DNA of 63,472 bases from a virus. The stretch lies in IMG/VR virus record IMGVR_UViG_3300045825_000308, positions 1-63,472 of that record; one strand, 5' to 3'. Positions within the stretch are counted from its first letter, which is position 1. Every line of letters starts with the position of its first letter. This document shows, piece by piece, positions 9,001 through 18,600 of this stretch. A program made the position numbers and the translations under genes. The notes under the pieces are model-generated. The model saw nothing but the letters and a program-made list of their open reading frames with translations, did no database searches and was not told the DNA's origin.

Positions 9001-9540
9001 ACATTAGATAAAGGATTATCTGATGCATCAACTTTAATGGGCTCTAAAAATATTGAGATGTTTAAGATTGGTCAAGCAGCAGCGATCGCTCAAGCAGCCA
9101 TTCAAATTCCTATGTCAGCAATTAGCGCTTATACTTCTATGGCAAGTATACCAATCGTTGGTCCTGCTTTGGGTATTGCAGCAGCTGCAGCGGCTATTGC
9201 AGCGGGAAGTATGAACATTGCTAAAATTAAAGCGCAAAGACCACCTGGTGGTGCGGCCCATGGAGGAATGGATGAAATTCCGAAATCGATGGATAATAGT
9301 TCATTTATTTTGAAGGCCGGAGAAAGGGTTGTTGCACCGAATCAAAACCAAGACCTAGTTAAAGCAGTAGATAAAATTAATAATGGTGGAGCTAGTGGAC
9401 ACACTGTAAATATTTCAGTCAATGGTTCAGCAGATTCTAGCACTATAGAGAATATCAAACGAGCTGTAATGGATGGACTACGCGAGGCATCTGAACGCGG
9501 TGTGCCAGTTATCAATAGTCGCGGCATAGTAAACGCTTAA
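6040..9540 (+). CDS. Tape measure protein
   Basis: The 1166-residue product is long, mostly helical and alanine-rich. It has hydrophobic segments in the middle (around residues 440-500, with LVVIGVAALTYAIYKLY) and near the C terminus (IVGPALGIAAAAAAIAAG), typical of tape measure proteins that set tail length and leave through the tail on infection. The N-terminal part resembles the tape-measure core (SMTLDGSAGRMGKFIPELR). Ser/Gly-poor coiled-coil sequence fills about residues 640-950. It follows the G/GT chaperone genes directly. By the usual rule of about 1.5 angstrom per residue the tail would be near 175 nm; that is an inference. Confidence 0.9.
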   Translation: MSEKEVKLILTAEDNISDVIKKVSDHLGASGLGQAITATSTAFLAIKGAAEVVGTALEKVNAIVQEGINDAANAELVNKRLAISMANVGDYTTESFIAINEWAGALETANGISDEAIRSQVSLGLQYGMSTEQAKKATQAAIDLAAATGTDMETAFRQLSMTLDGSAGRMGKFIPELRNLTKEQLQNGDAIDVIAKKYNGFSAQTANTYAGAQRKIESEIGNVKEAFGRLIAQNPAYIASMQSKAAMIHNVSEEVDKLSTYLLQNGTAIGNMAKAVGTTVAIVGAYYAGIKLAALAQTAWASSTMVATTTQKALELQTIMTTSTVRAQEIMDKASAAVKAVLSGQVLSQIVAEKSLQGSLIAGLVIQKARQAADTAMIAIKGMLSAETIKNTAVEAANKIALIASNAATTGMASVTGFLLAARQALTLESLKNTAVTIGNTIAQAAAAVATGALAVGIGLVTAAQWALNIALNASPIGLVVIGVAALTYAIYKLYQNFDLVTGAIKMGLGKALEWIMIPLSALMSGVGTLISAFNADWGKAIETASARMNSYALELQKSGQAQMDLANNTKKTGTELSTMGLTAARATDGISAKMAAAAQEIAKLQNAFGKAMEGAQTAFSALKDLSPRMSLDMFNVDAKAWTKSIEDLKKNGADLKLKLGLQPQDAAVKAELEKINQQISYAEEATKALRIKKSQEVRGATLKEEEIRLAQIKDRELSVSGEIMMMRIDNVKAIRDRSIAIETERILKSRGLASQDAQAGVSVKEQAWMDANAKEMSAFNNHLELQKQTAVGVEAQKQLALASLKASAMSGDTAGGMQAKNDVEVQQATDRAAILKQMKDSDKISESDYQNELTAIRIQAMTSRTNMEVALNTQRIAQLGISPEAQQIAIENAKIQNAAEEDILREKYDNTAMTDEEFKAAELDRELTHKAALTAIEDDFSKKREDRDLKNGDKWGAFLETKARLTRDNGAVIGSMMAFQQSEYGKTLDKGLSDASTLMGSKNIEMFKIGQAAAIAQAAIQIPMSAISAYTSMASIPIVGPALGIAAAAAAIAAGSMNIAKIKAQRPPGGAAHGGMDEIPKSMDNSSFILKAGERVVAPNQNQDLVKAVDKINNGGASGHTVNISVNGSADSSTIENIKRAVMDGLREASERGVPVINSRGIVNA

Positions 9541-9550
9541 GGAATAATAT

Positions 9551-10363
9551 ATGACTTTAAATAGAACATCAATAGCTTTTTTGCACACATTTGATTTAGG
9601 CAACCGTCATATTGTGGATCCTAATCAAAATATTCTTTCAGTTACATCAACAGCGGCTGGAGATTTTAATGTTAATAATATTTTAACAGAATCTACCAGA
9701 AGAGTGTGGAGAAGCGCGACAGCGTTAACAGAACAATCTATTGTCATTAAAGCAGAAAAGAAATCTACTATAGATTGTTTTGCTATTTTAGGTCACAACT
9801 TTACTGATACCGCAGTAATAAAAGTTCAAGCTAATATCTCCAATAACTTCTTAGTTCCACCGGTTACTAGATATCTTGCATGGAATGAATATATTGTAAT
9901 GAGCTCTTTGACTTTTGGTGGAGAATATGAATATTATAAAATATCTATTTTAGATCCAGCAAATCCTTGTGGATATTTAGAAATAGGTAGAATAATTGGA
10001 GGAAGGGCTCTTCAGTTAATTGATAATGAGGATATCACAGATTCTTATTCAGTAGGTAAAAAAGATCTATCAGAAACTATGAAAACTGAAGGATATTTTA
10101 GAGTATCTAATGAGAATATTATAGCCAGAACTTTCAGTGCAAATTTTCAAAAGATCTATACAACAACTGGTTTTGATACTAATTATAAAAATCTGATAAC
10201 CATGTTTAAAACAGTTAAAGTAACTAAACCTTTCTTAACTATTTTAGACGTGAACAATCCTTATAAGTTTAATATCTGGGGACAACTAACAGATATTCCA
10301 GATGATGCTTTTGGGATAAATGATTTTGTCAACTTTCCGTTAAGAATTGAGGAAGTCTTTTAA
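9551..10363 (+). CDS. Distal tail-like protein
   Basis: The 270-residue beta-rich protein directly follows the tape measure gene, where siphoviruses encode the distal tail protein. It contains a jelly-roll-like segment with IDCFAILGHNFTDTAVIKV, a pattern common in phage tail-tip proteins. AAGGAATA lies before ATG. I cannot separate Dit-type from another tail-tip adaptor by sequence alone. Confidence 0.5.
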   Translation: MTLNRTSIAFLHTFDLGNRHIVDPNQNILSVTSTAAGDFNVNNILTESTRRVWRSATALTEQSIVIKAEKKSTIDCFAILGHNFTDTAVIKVQANISNNFLVPPVTRYLAWNEYIVMSSLTFGGEYEYYKISILDPANPCGYLEIGRIIGGRALQLIDNEDITDSYSVGKKDLSETMKTEGYFRVSNENIIARTFSANFQKIYTTTGFDTNYKNLITMFKTVKVTKPFLTILDVNNPYKFNIWGQLTDIPDDAFGINDFVNFPLRIEEVF

Positions 10364-10438
10364 GAATTTGTATTAATATCATAGATCGCAATTTAATCTT
10401 TTAATAAATCAAGTAAATTTAAAAATGAGTAAATAACA

Positions 10439-12859
10439 ATGAGTCAGGCACTTTTTTTAAATCCTTTTGTTCTTACACCGGCTGCATTGACTGGTGGGTC
10501 TGTCGGCAATGGTACTCTGACAATAAACAAACTAACGCATTTTACAATCAATCAACAATATACGGCTGTTTGTACTTCAACAAGTCCTTTTACTGTTTTT
10601 AATGTGGTTGGTCAATTTGACGGAGCAGTCGGTGTTGCAGTTGTAGGAACGCAATTCAGTGATATTGATTTAAAAGTTTTCTTAACTATGCAACAAGGAC
10701 CAACACTTTTTGCCATTGGCGATACATTTAATTTTGAAGTGGCTCAAGGGACAGATGTAACGCAGCAAAATTTAGATGCTTATGATGAACTTCCTCAAAA
10801 GAATTTTGGTGTCGGACAAACTGGGTTAAATAAAGGCGATCATAACTTAAGATTCAACTCTGCTCCAACATCAGCTAGCAAAACTATTGGCAATCTTCAT
10901 TATGTTTCAACTATAGCTGGACCATTAGGTAATGGAATATCTATAGAATATGTTGCTGGATCCTATCTGGCAGCTGCAAACAGAACTATTCAATCAATTC
11001 TATATACTGCGAATGCTTCTGGCTCAGCTGGAAACAATATTCAAATTCAATACGAAGAATATACTCCATCAGTTAAAGCAATAGCAACAATTCAAAACAT
11101 TAGTTATAGTGCTGACTTGGGTGGCACTAATGGAAATCTAATAAGTATTGCCTATACTTCTGGTGGAACAGCGGGAAGTGAAGTGGCTACGGTAGTTGGC
11201 AATGCGATCAGTGTTCAAATTCAATCAGGAGTTTCTACCGCTAATCAAATCATGATTGCCATTGGTTTACACGCACCGGCTGCAGCTTTAATTGATTATA
11301 TTCCGACAGGTACTGGTTTAGAAACTCAAACAACGCAATCAGCTATATTCTTAGTTGGTGGCGTGAATGCTATCGGTGATGCGGGACATGAAGTCATAAC
11401 TGTTATAGCAAACTTAATCAAAGTAAAATTTCAGTCAGGTGTTTCTACTGCTCAACAAATTTATGATAAATTAATGGCTAGTGTTCCGGCCTTGTCGTTG
11501 ATCTCTCCAACTATTACTGGTGTGCCAGCAAGTGTCCAAACAGCTCCAATCGGACCTTTAAATCTTCAGAATGGAACAGATGTTTTAGGTGATCCAGGGA
11601 ATGAAATAGTAACTGTTCTAGCAAATGCTATTAAAATTACTTTTATTAATGGAGCCTCTACAGCAACTCAAATACGAGCTAAAATATTAGCTACACCAGC
11701 AGCTGTGGCTTTGATTACTGTTGCACTAACTGGAACAGGATCTGAATTACAAGCTTCACCAGTAGCCACAACTTATTTAAGTGGCGGCAGAAACACTGGG
11801 ACATTTGCTTTTAACGAAACAGAGTTAACAGCTCCTGGCACTTTCTATGAAGGGAACGCATCAGTTCTTTTAAAAGATATTGTTGTTCAAGGAAACGATT
11901 TTACTTTTGGTGAAACTGTTAAGCAGGGCAAAGTTACTCTTAATGACGATGTTGTTCTTAATGCACCTGGTCCTTTGATTGATAATGCACAAAAAACTAT
12001 TAATAATCTTATTCAAAATGGAAAATGTTTCTTAGTTTCTGCGTTAGACGCTAAGACAGAATGGAGTAAACCAGCTGGAACTCTTCTTTTAAATGGTGAT
12101 ATTGTCTTAGTATTTGCTGAAACAAATATTAAAAATACTCTCTTAATGTCTGCTGGTCCATTTACATTAGCAGATGGCGAACATATTTACTTTGTTGCAG
12201 ATCGTTATAGCAATATTAATGTTACTCCTGTGATATCCACAACAGTTCCAAATTCTCCAAATAGTGAAAATATTTTCCGATTAGTTTCTAGAGTTGGAAC
12301 AACTCTTTATTGGTGGGATAACACTGCCCAAAGAGAAGGTAAGAAAATCAGAATTGGAGAGGGCGGAAGTTCTGGTGCTTGGCAGGAAAAATTAGGCGTA
12401 GGAAATGGTGCTAATTTAAATTTCCCTATCTTAAGTGGCTTCTTTCCAATAGCTCAAGAATCTATATTAGTTTTTTCTAATACAACACACTTTGTTACAA
12501 CTGAGTGGACTTACAATGTTATTCAAAATCAAATTGAATTTGTCACGGCTCCAGCAATTGGCGTAGAAGTCTATGTTTATTTCTTAACAGATGGAGACAC
12601 TATTGTTGTTCCATCACCGTCTGGTGTTCAACAAGTTCTTTATCATACTTTAACAAGTTTAGAAGTGACCAACAAATATTTAACTTTGTCGGTAGCTCCA
12701 GCGGTTCCTGCTAAGGTTTTAGTAGACTACGTTGGAGGAACATCTCAAGTTTATGGAACAGACTTTTCGATAACTGGTGCTATTTTTAGTTGGCCAGGAT
12801 TAGGATTAGAAGTATTAGCAGCTGCAGGAGATATTATCAGGATCGTGTATCAAGCATAA
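10439..12859 (+). CDS. Tail tip / fibre protein with nested beta modules
   Basis: The 806-residue product is built of beta-rich parts. Residues 147-452 hold three first halves of the shared module in a row, followed by three second halves in a row, as if copies had been inserted inside one another. The C-terminal part (about residues 640-806) has a GxGANLNFPI / VYVYFLTDGD segment that resembles the small protein encoded at 13838-14086. It lies between the distal tail gene and the fibre genes, so an adhesin or tip role is likely. The ribosome binding site is weak (GAG before ATG). Confidence 0.55.
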   Translation: MSQALFLNPFVLTPAALTGGSVGNGTLTINKLTHFTINQQYTAVCTSTSPFTVFNVVGQFDGAVGVAVVGTQFSDIDLKVFLTMQQGPTLFAIGDTFNFEVAQGTDVTQQNLDAYDELPQKNFGVGQTGLNKGDHNLRFNSAPTSASKTIGNLHYVSTIAGPLGNGISIEYVAGSYLAAANRTIQSILYTANASGSAGNNIQIQYEEYTPSVKAIATIQNISYSADLGGTNGNLISIAYTSGGTAGSEVATVVGNAISVQIQSGVSTANQIMIAIGLHAPAAALIDYIPTGTGLETQTTQSAIFLVGGVNAIGDAGHEVITVIANLIKVKFQSGVSTAQQIYDKLMASVPALSLISPTITGVPASVQTAPIGPLNLQNGTDVLGDPGNEIVTVLANAIKITFINGASTATQIRAKILATPAAVALITVALTGTGSELQASPVATTYLSGGRNTGTFAFNETELTAPGTFYEGNASVLLKDIVVQGNDFTFGETVKQGKVTLNDDVVLNAPGPLIDNAQKTINNLIQNGKCFLVSALDAKTEWSKPAGTLLLNGDIVLVFAETNIKNTLLMSAGPFTLADGEHIYFVADRYSNINVTPVISTTVPNSPNSENIFRLVSRVGTTLYWWDNTAQREGKKIRIGEGGSSGAWQEKLGVGNGANLNFPILSGFFPIAQESILVFSNTTHFVTTEWTYNVIQNQIEFVTAPAIGVEVYVYFLTDGDTIVVPSPSGVQQVLYHTLTSLEVTNKYLTLSVAPAVPAKVLVDYVGGTSQVYGTDFSITGAIFSWPGLGLEVLAAAGDIIRIVYQA
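10877..11794 (+). repeat. Nested array of beta-rich modules (A-A-A-B-B-B)
   Basis: Three A halves start at KTIGNLHY, RTIQSILY and ATIQNISY. Three B halves start at AGSEVATVVGN, AGHEVITVIAN and PGNEIVTVLAN, each with a GVST- or GAST-type QI motif. Elsewhere in the window each module is a single A followed by a single B. Confidence 0.75.
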
Positions 12860-12894
12860 TTGTAAAAATTTAACAATGTAACTAGGAGAAACAA

Positions 12895-13827
12895 ATGTCA
12901 TTAATTCAAACTAAATTTATGGTCGCTGATGCCATTGATGGATCAAAATTCAAATTAGCAAATGCTCAAACTTTAAGAGCTAGAAACTTCGCAAACAACG
13001 CTGATGTTGCTTTATTCAGCTTAAATGCTTCAGACTTATTAGTGTTTAATACTCAACCCACTTTTGCTGCTGATCCAGTTAACGCTAACGACTTAACTAG
13101 AAAATCTTGGATCGATACACAATTAGGAAACTACGTTTTATCATCTGCAAAAGGTGTAGCAAACGGAGTAGCTTCTTTAGATGCTACTGGATTAATTCCA
13201 ATCGCTCAGCTACCGCCAACAGCTTTAGAAAGATTAGTCATCGTTGCTGATCAAGTAGCTAGATTTGCCTTGACAATTGCTACAGTTCAATTAGGTGACA
13301 CCGTAAAACAAACAGATACTGGTGCAATGTACTTCGTTGTTGATGTGGCTAACTTAGGCAACGCTGCTGGTTATGTTGTTTATACTGCCGGAACAGCTTC
13401 TTCAATTGCTTGGTCTGGAGTAACTTCAACACCAACTACTTTAGCTGGTTACGGAATTACAGATGTTCCCGCTGCTGCAAAAGCTGCTGCCGTAGCTAAC
13501 TCAATTACTACTGGCATTACTGATGTTGCTCCTTCTCAAGCTGCAGTATTTACCGCTCTTGCTGCTAAAGCTGATGCAACAACAATTGTAATCCCAGGAA
13601 GAGAAGTTATTACTTTAATTGCTGGAGATATCACTGCTGGTTATATTGAATTAGCTCATCCTATTAAAGCAAACTCTTTAATGATTGCTCCAAAAGGTGG
13701 ATTAGTTCAAGAACCAGGTGTTGATTTCACAGAATCAATTGTAGTGACTAACACTAGAGTAACTTTCGCTGGTGATTTATTATTATTAGCTGCTACTGAT
13801 AAATTAATTTGTTCTTATATGTACTAA
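12895..13827 (+). CDS. Tail fibre protein
   Basis: The 310-residue protein has phage fibre signatures: a GVASLDATGLIPIAQLPP segment and TPTTLAGYGITDVP, both common in fibre shafts, with Ala- and Thr-rich repeats. AGGAGA before ATG gives a strong start. Fibres bind receptors on the host surface. The C-terminal VDFTESIVVTNTRVTFAG is strand-rich and could be the oligomerisation or tip domain. The next gene follows 10 bases later. Confidence 0.7.
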   Translation: MSLIQTKFMVADAIDGSKFKLANAQTLRARNFANNADVALFSLNASDLLVFNTQPTFAADPVNANDLTRKSWIDTQLGNYVLSSAKGVANGVASLDATGLIPIAQLPPTALERLVIVADQVARFALTIATVQLGDTVKQTDTGAMYFVVDVANLGNAAGYVVYTAGTASSIAWSGVTSTPTTLAGYGITDVPAAAKAAAVANSITTGITDVAPSQAAVFTALAAKADATTIVIPGREVITLIAGDITAGYIELAHPIKANSLMIAPKGGLVQEPGVDFTESIVVTNTRVTFAGDLLLLAATDKLICSYMY

Positions 13828-13837
13828 GGATTATTGA

Positions 13838-14086
13838 ATGTCTTTGTTACAATTAAAATGGTCTAATGCTGGTGGAGGAACTTTTCAAAAAGAAGTTCCC
13901 ACCGGCACTATAAATGGTTCGAATGTAAACTTCGTGACCAGTCAGGTCCCCAAGACGGGATCTCTTTTAGTTTTTGTAGATAGTATCTTAGAAACAAATT
14001 ACACATACACAAATGGAACTAAAACTATAGCATTTTCTGTGGCGCCGATACTTGGGCAAAACATTTATGTGACTTATAGTTATTAA
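13838..14086 (+). CDS. Small beta-rich fibre-associated protein
   Basis: The 82-residue product has the pattern GTINGSNVNF, GSLLVFVD, YTYTNGTKTIAF and YVTYSY. The same series of motifs is visible at the C terminus of the 806-residue tip protein (GANLNFPI, SILVFSN, WTYN, VYVYF). It is therefore probably a free-standing copy of that domain, acting in fibre assembly or as a small tip subunit. It lies between two fibre genes. Confidence 0.6.
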   Translation: MSLLQLKWSNAGGGTFQKEVPTGTINGSNVNFVTSQVPKTGSLLVFVDSILETNYTYTNGTKTIAFSVAPILGQNIYVTYSY

Positions 14087-14095
14087 GAGGAATAT

Positions 14096-17000
14096 ATGGC
14101 TGGAAAAATTCAGAACGCAGACATCAAAACAGAAGCAGAATTAATTGCTTTAGGAGCAACTAAAACTGAATTACCTAATACTACTAAGGTGTATTCTCCA
14201 AAGACTACCAATGTCCTTGAGACAGACTTAAGAAAGAATAATGATGTAGCTACTACTGATCCAGCAGTAGGGAACGATAGCTCTCAGAATTACGAACCAG
14301 GAAGCAGATGGTTAAATACTACTAGTGGTGAATTGTATGTTTGTATGTCGAATGCTACTGGAGCAGCCGTTTGGAAAGAACAAGTTGGAGCAACGGCTAC
14401 ACAAATATTAACTAATAAAACTTTAACTTCTCCAGTTTTAAATAGCCCAAGTGTAGTTACTCCAAGTAGATTGGATGCTAAGCCAGATACTTATGCAAAT
14501 TTAGTCACCTATGCGTCTACTGCTACTGATGGTCAATTTTGTTTTGCAACAGACACTAAAGTAATGTACCAAGTTATCAACGGACTATTAGCTGATGTAG
14601 GAAGTGGCGGTGGAGTTGGTAGCTTAGATGTTTTATCATCTGATTCTGCAGATAAAGCTGTCTTAGCAGATTACACTCAAACCAACTTAGAAATAGTATC
14701 CACTCCAATAGTATTACATGGAACTAAATCTTTTAGACTTCAACATACTACTTCAATTAAATCATTTAAGAAAGTTATAGCAGTTGATAAAAAATTCAGA
14801 GGTAAAAATAATACAGTGACTTTAGATGTGTTATCTACAGCAACTTCTGGAAACCTTAATATTTTATTTTATGATGAAACTAATGCTGCAAATTTAGTAG
14901 CTTCTCAAAGTATCGCTACAAACTCTCTTCCTCTAACTGCAACTACAGCAAATGCTAGTAATCAATTAACAGGATTAACTCAAGCATTTTACAATACTTT
15001 AAAAGTTGGTATGGTTATTACTGGTTCAGCTATTCCGGTTGGAACTACTATTACTGCTTTAGCTCCATCAACTTTAACTGCTACCATTTCTCAAAATGCT
15101 ACTGGAGTAAGTACAGGAATTAGAATTTCAGACTTAGTTCAAAAGAAAACTTTTAGCTTTGATGTTCCAAATAACTGCTTAAGTTTATCTTGGACAATTT
15201 CAAGCGTTGTTGAAGCCGCAGTAGAATCTTATATTGATGATGTTGTTGTTCAACTAACTGCTCAGGCTTTGAGTTCAACTTCAATAACAGTTCCAGTTAA
15301 TAATAATTATTCTGGTTTAATTGTTTCAGGAATGACCATTGGAGCAACAACTACTGCTCCAACAAAAGGAACTATAGTTACAGATAAAATTGTTCACTCT
15401 AGATTCGAAAATAGATTAAAAGCTTCTTTTCAATTTAATCAATCTGCCGGTGGAACTGCTGGTAGTGGAGATTATTTATTCACTCTTCCTAATTCATTAA
15501 GTTTTGATTCTAATCAAATCACTCCTTATGCTGGTGCTGGATGGTCAGGAAACAATGGTATTGTGTCTGCATATGTTGGATCTGCCGATGTAACTTACGG
15601 CGGTATTTATATGGGGATTGGTAAAGCCTTTGCCTATAGTTCAACGCAATTTAGGATATATATAGAAACTACGACTACTGCAGGTGGTGGAGCTCTTGGT
15701 TATTTACTTGGGTCATCAAATTTTCCTTTAAGCGGAGCTGCAGCTATTAATGCAGAAATAGACGCACCTATCGCTGGATGGTCATCAAATCAAACAACCA
15801 CAACAACAATCCCACTTACTACAGCGCAACTAGTTCAGCAGAGTGATAGTACATTAAAACTAAGTACCAATAACGGATACGGATCTACTAACACTAAAAT
15901 TAGAAGATTTGTGAATATAGATAAAAATATAGGTTCTTCGATTTCTTATCAAGATTCTGCAACTTTTGGAGCAAGCTTCACCGTACTAGAAGCAGGAGAA
16001 TTTCAGATAACCTATTATGATAACTTTACATCAGCACAAGGAATGGGATTAACAGTCAATAGCGCGGAACTCACTACTGTAATTGACTCAGTTTTAACCA
16101 CTTCTCGATTAGCTAACATTACAACGCAAGGAGCAGGTTCTCCTGGAAATGTATCATGGTCTGGGTATTTAGAAGTTGGTGACGTAGTTAGAGTGCATAC
16201 TTCAGGAGTTGCCACAACTACTGCGGCTAACAGTGGATTTACAATCTCAAAACAAGGCTCCCTAAAACAACTCAATCCTTCAAGTGATTCAAAAATTACA
16301 ATCCCAACGCATTCATTAAGATTTGAAGGTTGTTCTACACGTGGTTCTACCGATACAGCAATAGTTAAATTCGACACTCAAACAATTACTCAAGGTGATG
16401 CTTGGTCTGTTGTTAATACTGCGGCTAATGGAACTGTTGTTACGATGTTGAAAGCTGGGAAGTTAACAGTATCTTCTACTGTTTATTTAGCAACAACTGG
16501 CTATACATTTATAACAAAAAATCAAGCAATATTAACTGCAAATCCAGTAACGTCTGAGATAGTTGCAAGTACTTACGGTAATGCCAATCAGGTTTACAAT
16601 GCGTCTGGAACAGTGGATGTTGTAGTTGGCGACAAGATCAGAATTGCAACCAATGTAACACCTACATCTGATTTTGGAAACAGACTTACGTTCTCCCTCA
16701 CAGAAACCTCAATCCCAGCTAACTTTTCAAATGTTTTACCGCAATGGAGTCAGTCGGATTCTTCAATAAGACTAGATACAGGTAACGGTACTGGGTCAAC
16801 AAATACTCAAGTAAGAAGATTTGCTAGTAATCCTGACAATCTTGGAACTGCAATATCCTATACTGATTCAGCAACTCTAGGTGCTAGTTTCACGATTAAT
16901 GAAGATGGGGATTATACAATAAGCTACACCGATACCACTACAGCACTAGCAGCTATACAGTTAGTAAAAAATCAAACCACCAATGCGGTAGGTACGAATA

Positions 17001-18598
17001 TTTTAAACGTATCCTCAATTCAAGCTGGGGTTACTGGACATGTTTCAGCTAACCCTTATCTCGTAAAGGGTGATGTAATTAGAGCAGTAGTAAACAACAT
17101 CGCATCTTTTGATTCAGTCTCTACTTCGGCTAAATTCACAATCTCAAAAGTCGGTAAACCAAATCTAACTTCAGTCGATGTTACTCCTTTTGTAAATATG
17201 AAGACGACTGATGTTGAGGCTATTACCTATTTTGGAGCACAGAGTGGATTAACTGATAGATCAGGTGAAATTCAGTTTCCGATTGGATCAGTTCAAAGAA
17301 CCAACAATGGAATTATTTCTGTAGTTGACGATACTGCAAGCACTAGAACTAAGTTCACTGCACTTAAAAAAACAATAATTAATGTATCTTTTTCATGTTC
17401 AGCGTCTACTGCTACTACTTTTCCAATTATTTCAAAAAATGGGGTAGAGGTATTACAAGGATCAATGGCAGGTGTTACATCAAATCGTGAAACCGTATCA
17501 GGTAGTATAAGTTTAGAGGTAGGGGATTTTATCACTGTCGGAACAAATAATGCTGTAGAAAATAGTGCAACTACTTTAGATTTATTAATTACCGCAACCG
17601 CAGACAACAACGCCACAGCTTCACCAACTCAACAAGTTTCTTCTGATACAATGAACTTTGCGTTTAAAGCTACTGCAATTGATCCTGCAGTTGATGCGGT
17701 TGGTACGTTTAATACTTATGCGTTTACAGCGAACTCTAGTACACCAACTATAACAGCGTCTAATCAATCAACTCAAACAAGTTCATCTATGAATATTAAT
17801 GGAGTTCAACTATTTAGTAGAGCTTTTAATGCAAATAGTGTTGCTGGACAACCAGTTAGATTTGAAATATTTATAGGTAAAGGATTAAAAAGTAATCAGG
17901 TAGATATGTACGCGGCAGCTAGTAAAACAAATTCATTTTCTTATAATAGAATGATTAGAACGTTGTCTTCAGAAGGCGGAACAGAGGTTAGTTATAGTGA
18001 AACATCAGGTATATTGGTATTAGATGCAGCTACATCAGCAATAGCTAATACAGGCAGAACTTTAGATGCAGTTGGGTTTGTGCCAACTTCAGGTTACTTC
18101 GTTTTCAATGCTTCAAAATCACCATCGCTTGTTACGATACCAAACTTAACTCAGAGGATTGCTTATTTGAGTGATGTGAAGGCAAATACAACAGCGGCTG
18201 GAACAGCATTTGCAACTGTTTATGGTACGAGAACATTGAATACTTTGGTAGACAATACTGGGATTGTAACTAGTTTAGCAGCCAATCAATTTACACTAAA
18301 TAAAGGTGTTTATAATATAGACGCCACTTGTCAAGCATATCTTGCAAATGCGCACAGGGCAAGAATTAGAAATATTACAGATGGCACAACGATATTGCTT
18401 GGCTCCTCAGAATATGCTAACGGCTCTACTCAAAATACAAGTAGAGTTAATGGAGAAATAACAATTACATCTTCTAAAACTTTTGAGTTACAGCATTTTA
18501 CAACCACAGCTACAGCAACAAATGGTTTAGGAGTTCCAGCTTCATCTGGCGAATCTGAAGTTTATGCAACTTGCAAAATTACTAAAATACGAGATTAA
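14096..18598 (+). CDS. Long tail fibre / receptor-binding protein
   Basis: The 1500-residue protein is rich in Thr, Ser and Ala with few charges, like long fibres. Residues about 582-722 and 885-1022 form an internal duplication, each with GSTNT followed by RRF, then SATFGASF or SATLGASF, and a GDVVR or GDVIR strand. The C-terminal ~110 residues look C1q/TNF-like (NTLVDNTGIVTS, KGVYNIDATC), a common trimerising receptor-binding head. AGAGGAATAT precedes ATG. The HNH gene starts 3 bases after the stop codon. Confidence 0.7.
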   Translation: MAGKIQNADIKTEAELIALGATKTELPNTTKVYSPKTTNVLETDLRKNNDVATTDPAVGNDSSQNYEPGSRWLNTTSGELYVCMSNATGAAVWKEQVGATATQILTNKTLTSPVLNSPSVVTPSRLDAKPDTYANLVTYASTATDGQFCFATDTKVMYQVINGLLADVGSGGGVGSLDVLSSDSADKAVLADYTQTNLEIVSTPIVLHGTKSFRLQHTTSIKSFKKVIAVDKKFRGKNNTVTLDVLSTATSGNLNILFYDETNAANLVASQSIATNSLPLTATTANASNQLTGLTQAFYNTLKVGMVITGSAIPVGTTITALAPSTLTATISQNATGVSTGIRISDLVQKKTFSFDVPNNCLSLSWTISSVVEAAVESYIDDVVVQLTAQALSSTSITVPVNNNYSGLIVSGMTIGATTTAPTKGTIVTDKIVHSRFENRLKASFQFNQSAGGTAGSGDYLFTLPNSLSFDSNQITPYAGAGWSGNNGIVSAYVGSADVTYGGIYMGIGKAFAYSSTQFRIYIETTTTAGGGALGYLLGSSNFPLSGAAAINAEIDAPIAGWSSNQTTTTTIPLTTAQLVQQSDSTLKLSTNNGYGSTNTKIRRFVNIDKNIGSSISYQDSATFGASFTVLEAGEFQITYYDNFTSAQGMGLTVNSAELTTVIDSVLTTSRLANITTQGAGSPGNVSWSGYLEVGDVVRVHTSGVATTTAANSGFTISKQGSLKQLNPSSDSKITIPTHSLRFEGCSTRGSTDTAIVKFDTQTITQGDAWSVVNTAANGTVVTMLKAGKLTVSSTVYLATTGYTFITKNQAILTANPVTSEIVASTYGNANQVYNASGTVDVVVGDKIRIATNVTPTSDFGNRLTFSLTETSIPANFSNVLPQWSQSDSSIRLDTGNGTGSTNTQVRRFASNPDNLGTAISYTDSATLGASFTINEDGDYTISYTDTTTALAAIQLVKNQTTNAVGTNILNVSSIQAGVTGHVSANPYLVKGDVIRAVVNNIASFDSVSTSAKFTISKVGKPNLTSVDVTPFVNMKTTDVEAITYFGAQSGLTDRSGEIQFPIGSVQRTNNGIISVVDDTASTRTKFTALKKTIINVSFSCSASTATTFPIISKNGVEVLQGSMAGVTSNRETVSGSISLEVGDFITVGTNNAVENSATTLDLLITATADNNATASPTQQVSSDTMNFAFKATAIDPAVDAVGTFNTYAFTANSSTPTITASNQSTQTSSSMNINGVQLFSRAFNANSVAGQPVRFEIFIGKGLKSNQVDMYAAASKTNSFSYNRMIRTLSSEGGTEVSYSETSGILVLDAATSAIANTGRTLDAVGFVPTSGYFVFNASKSPSLVTIPNLTQRIAYLSDVKANTTAAGTAFATVYGTRTLNTLVDNTGIVTSLAANQFTLNKGVYNIDATCQAYLANAHRARIRNITDGTTILLGSSEYANGSTQNTSRVNGEITITSSKTFELQHFTTTATATNGLGVPASSGESEVYATCKITKIRD

Positions 18599-18600
18599 GA

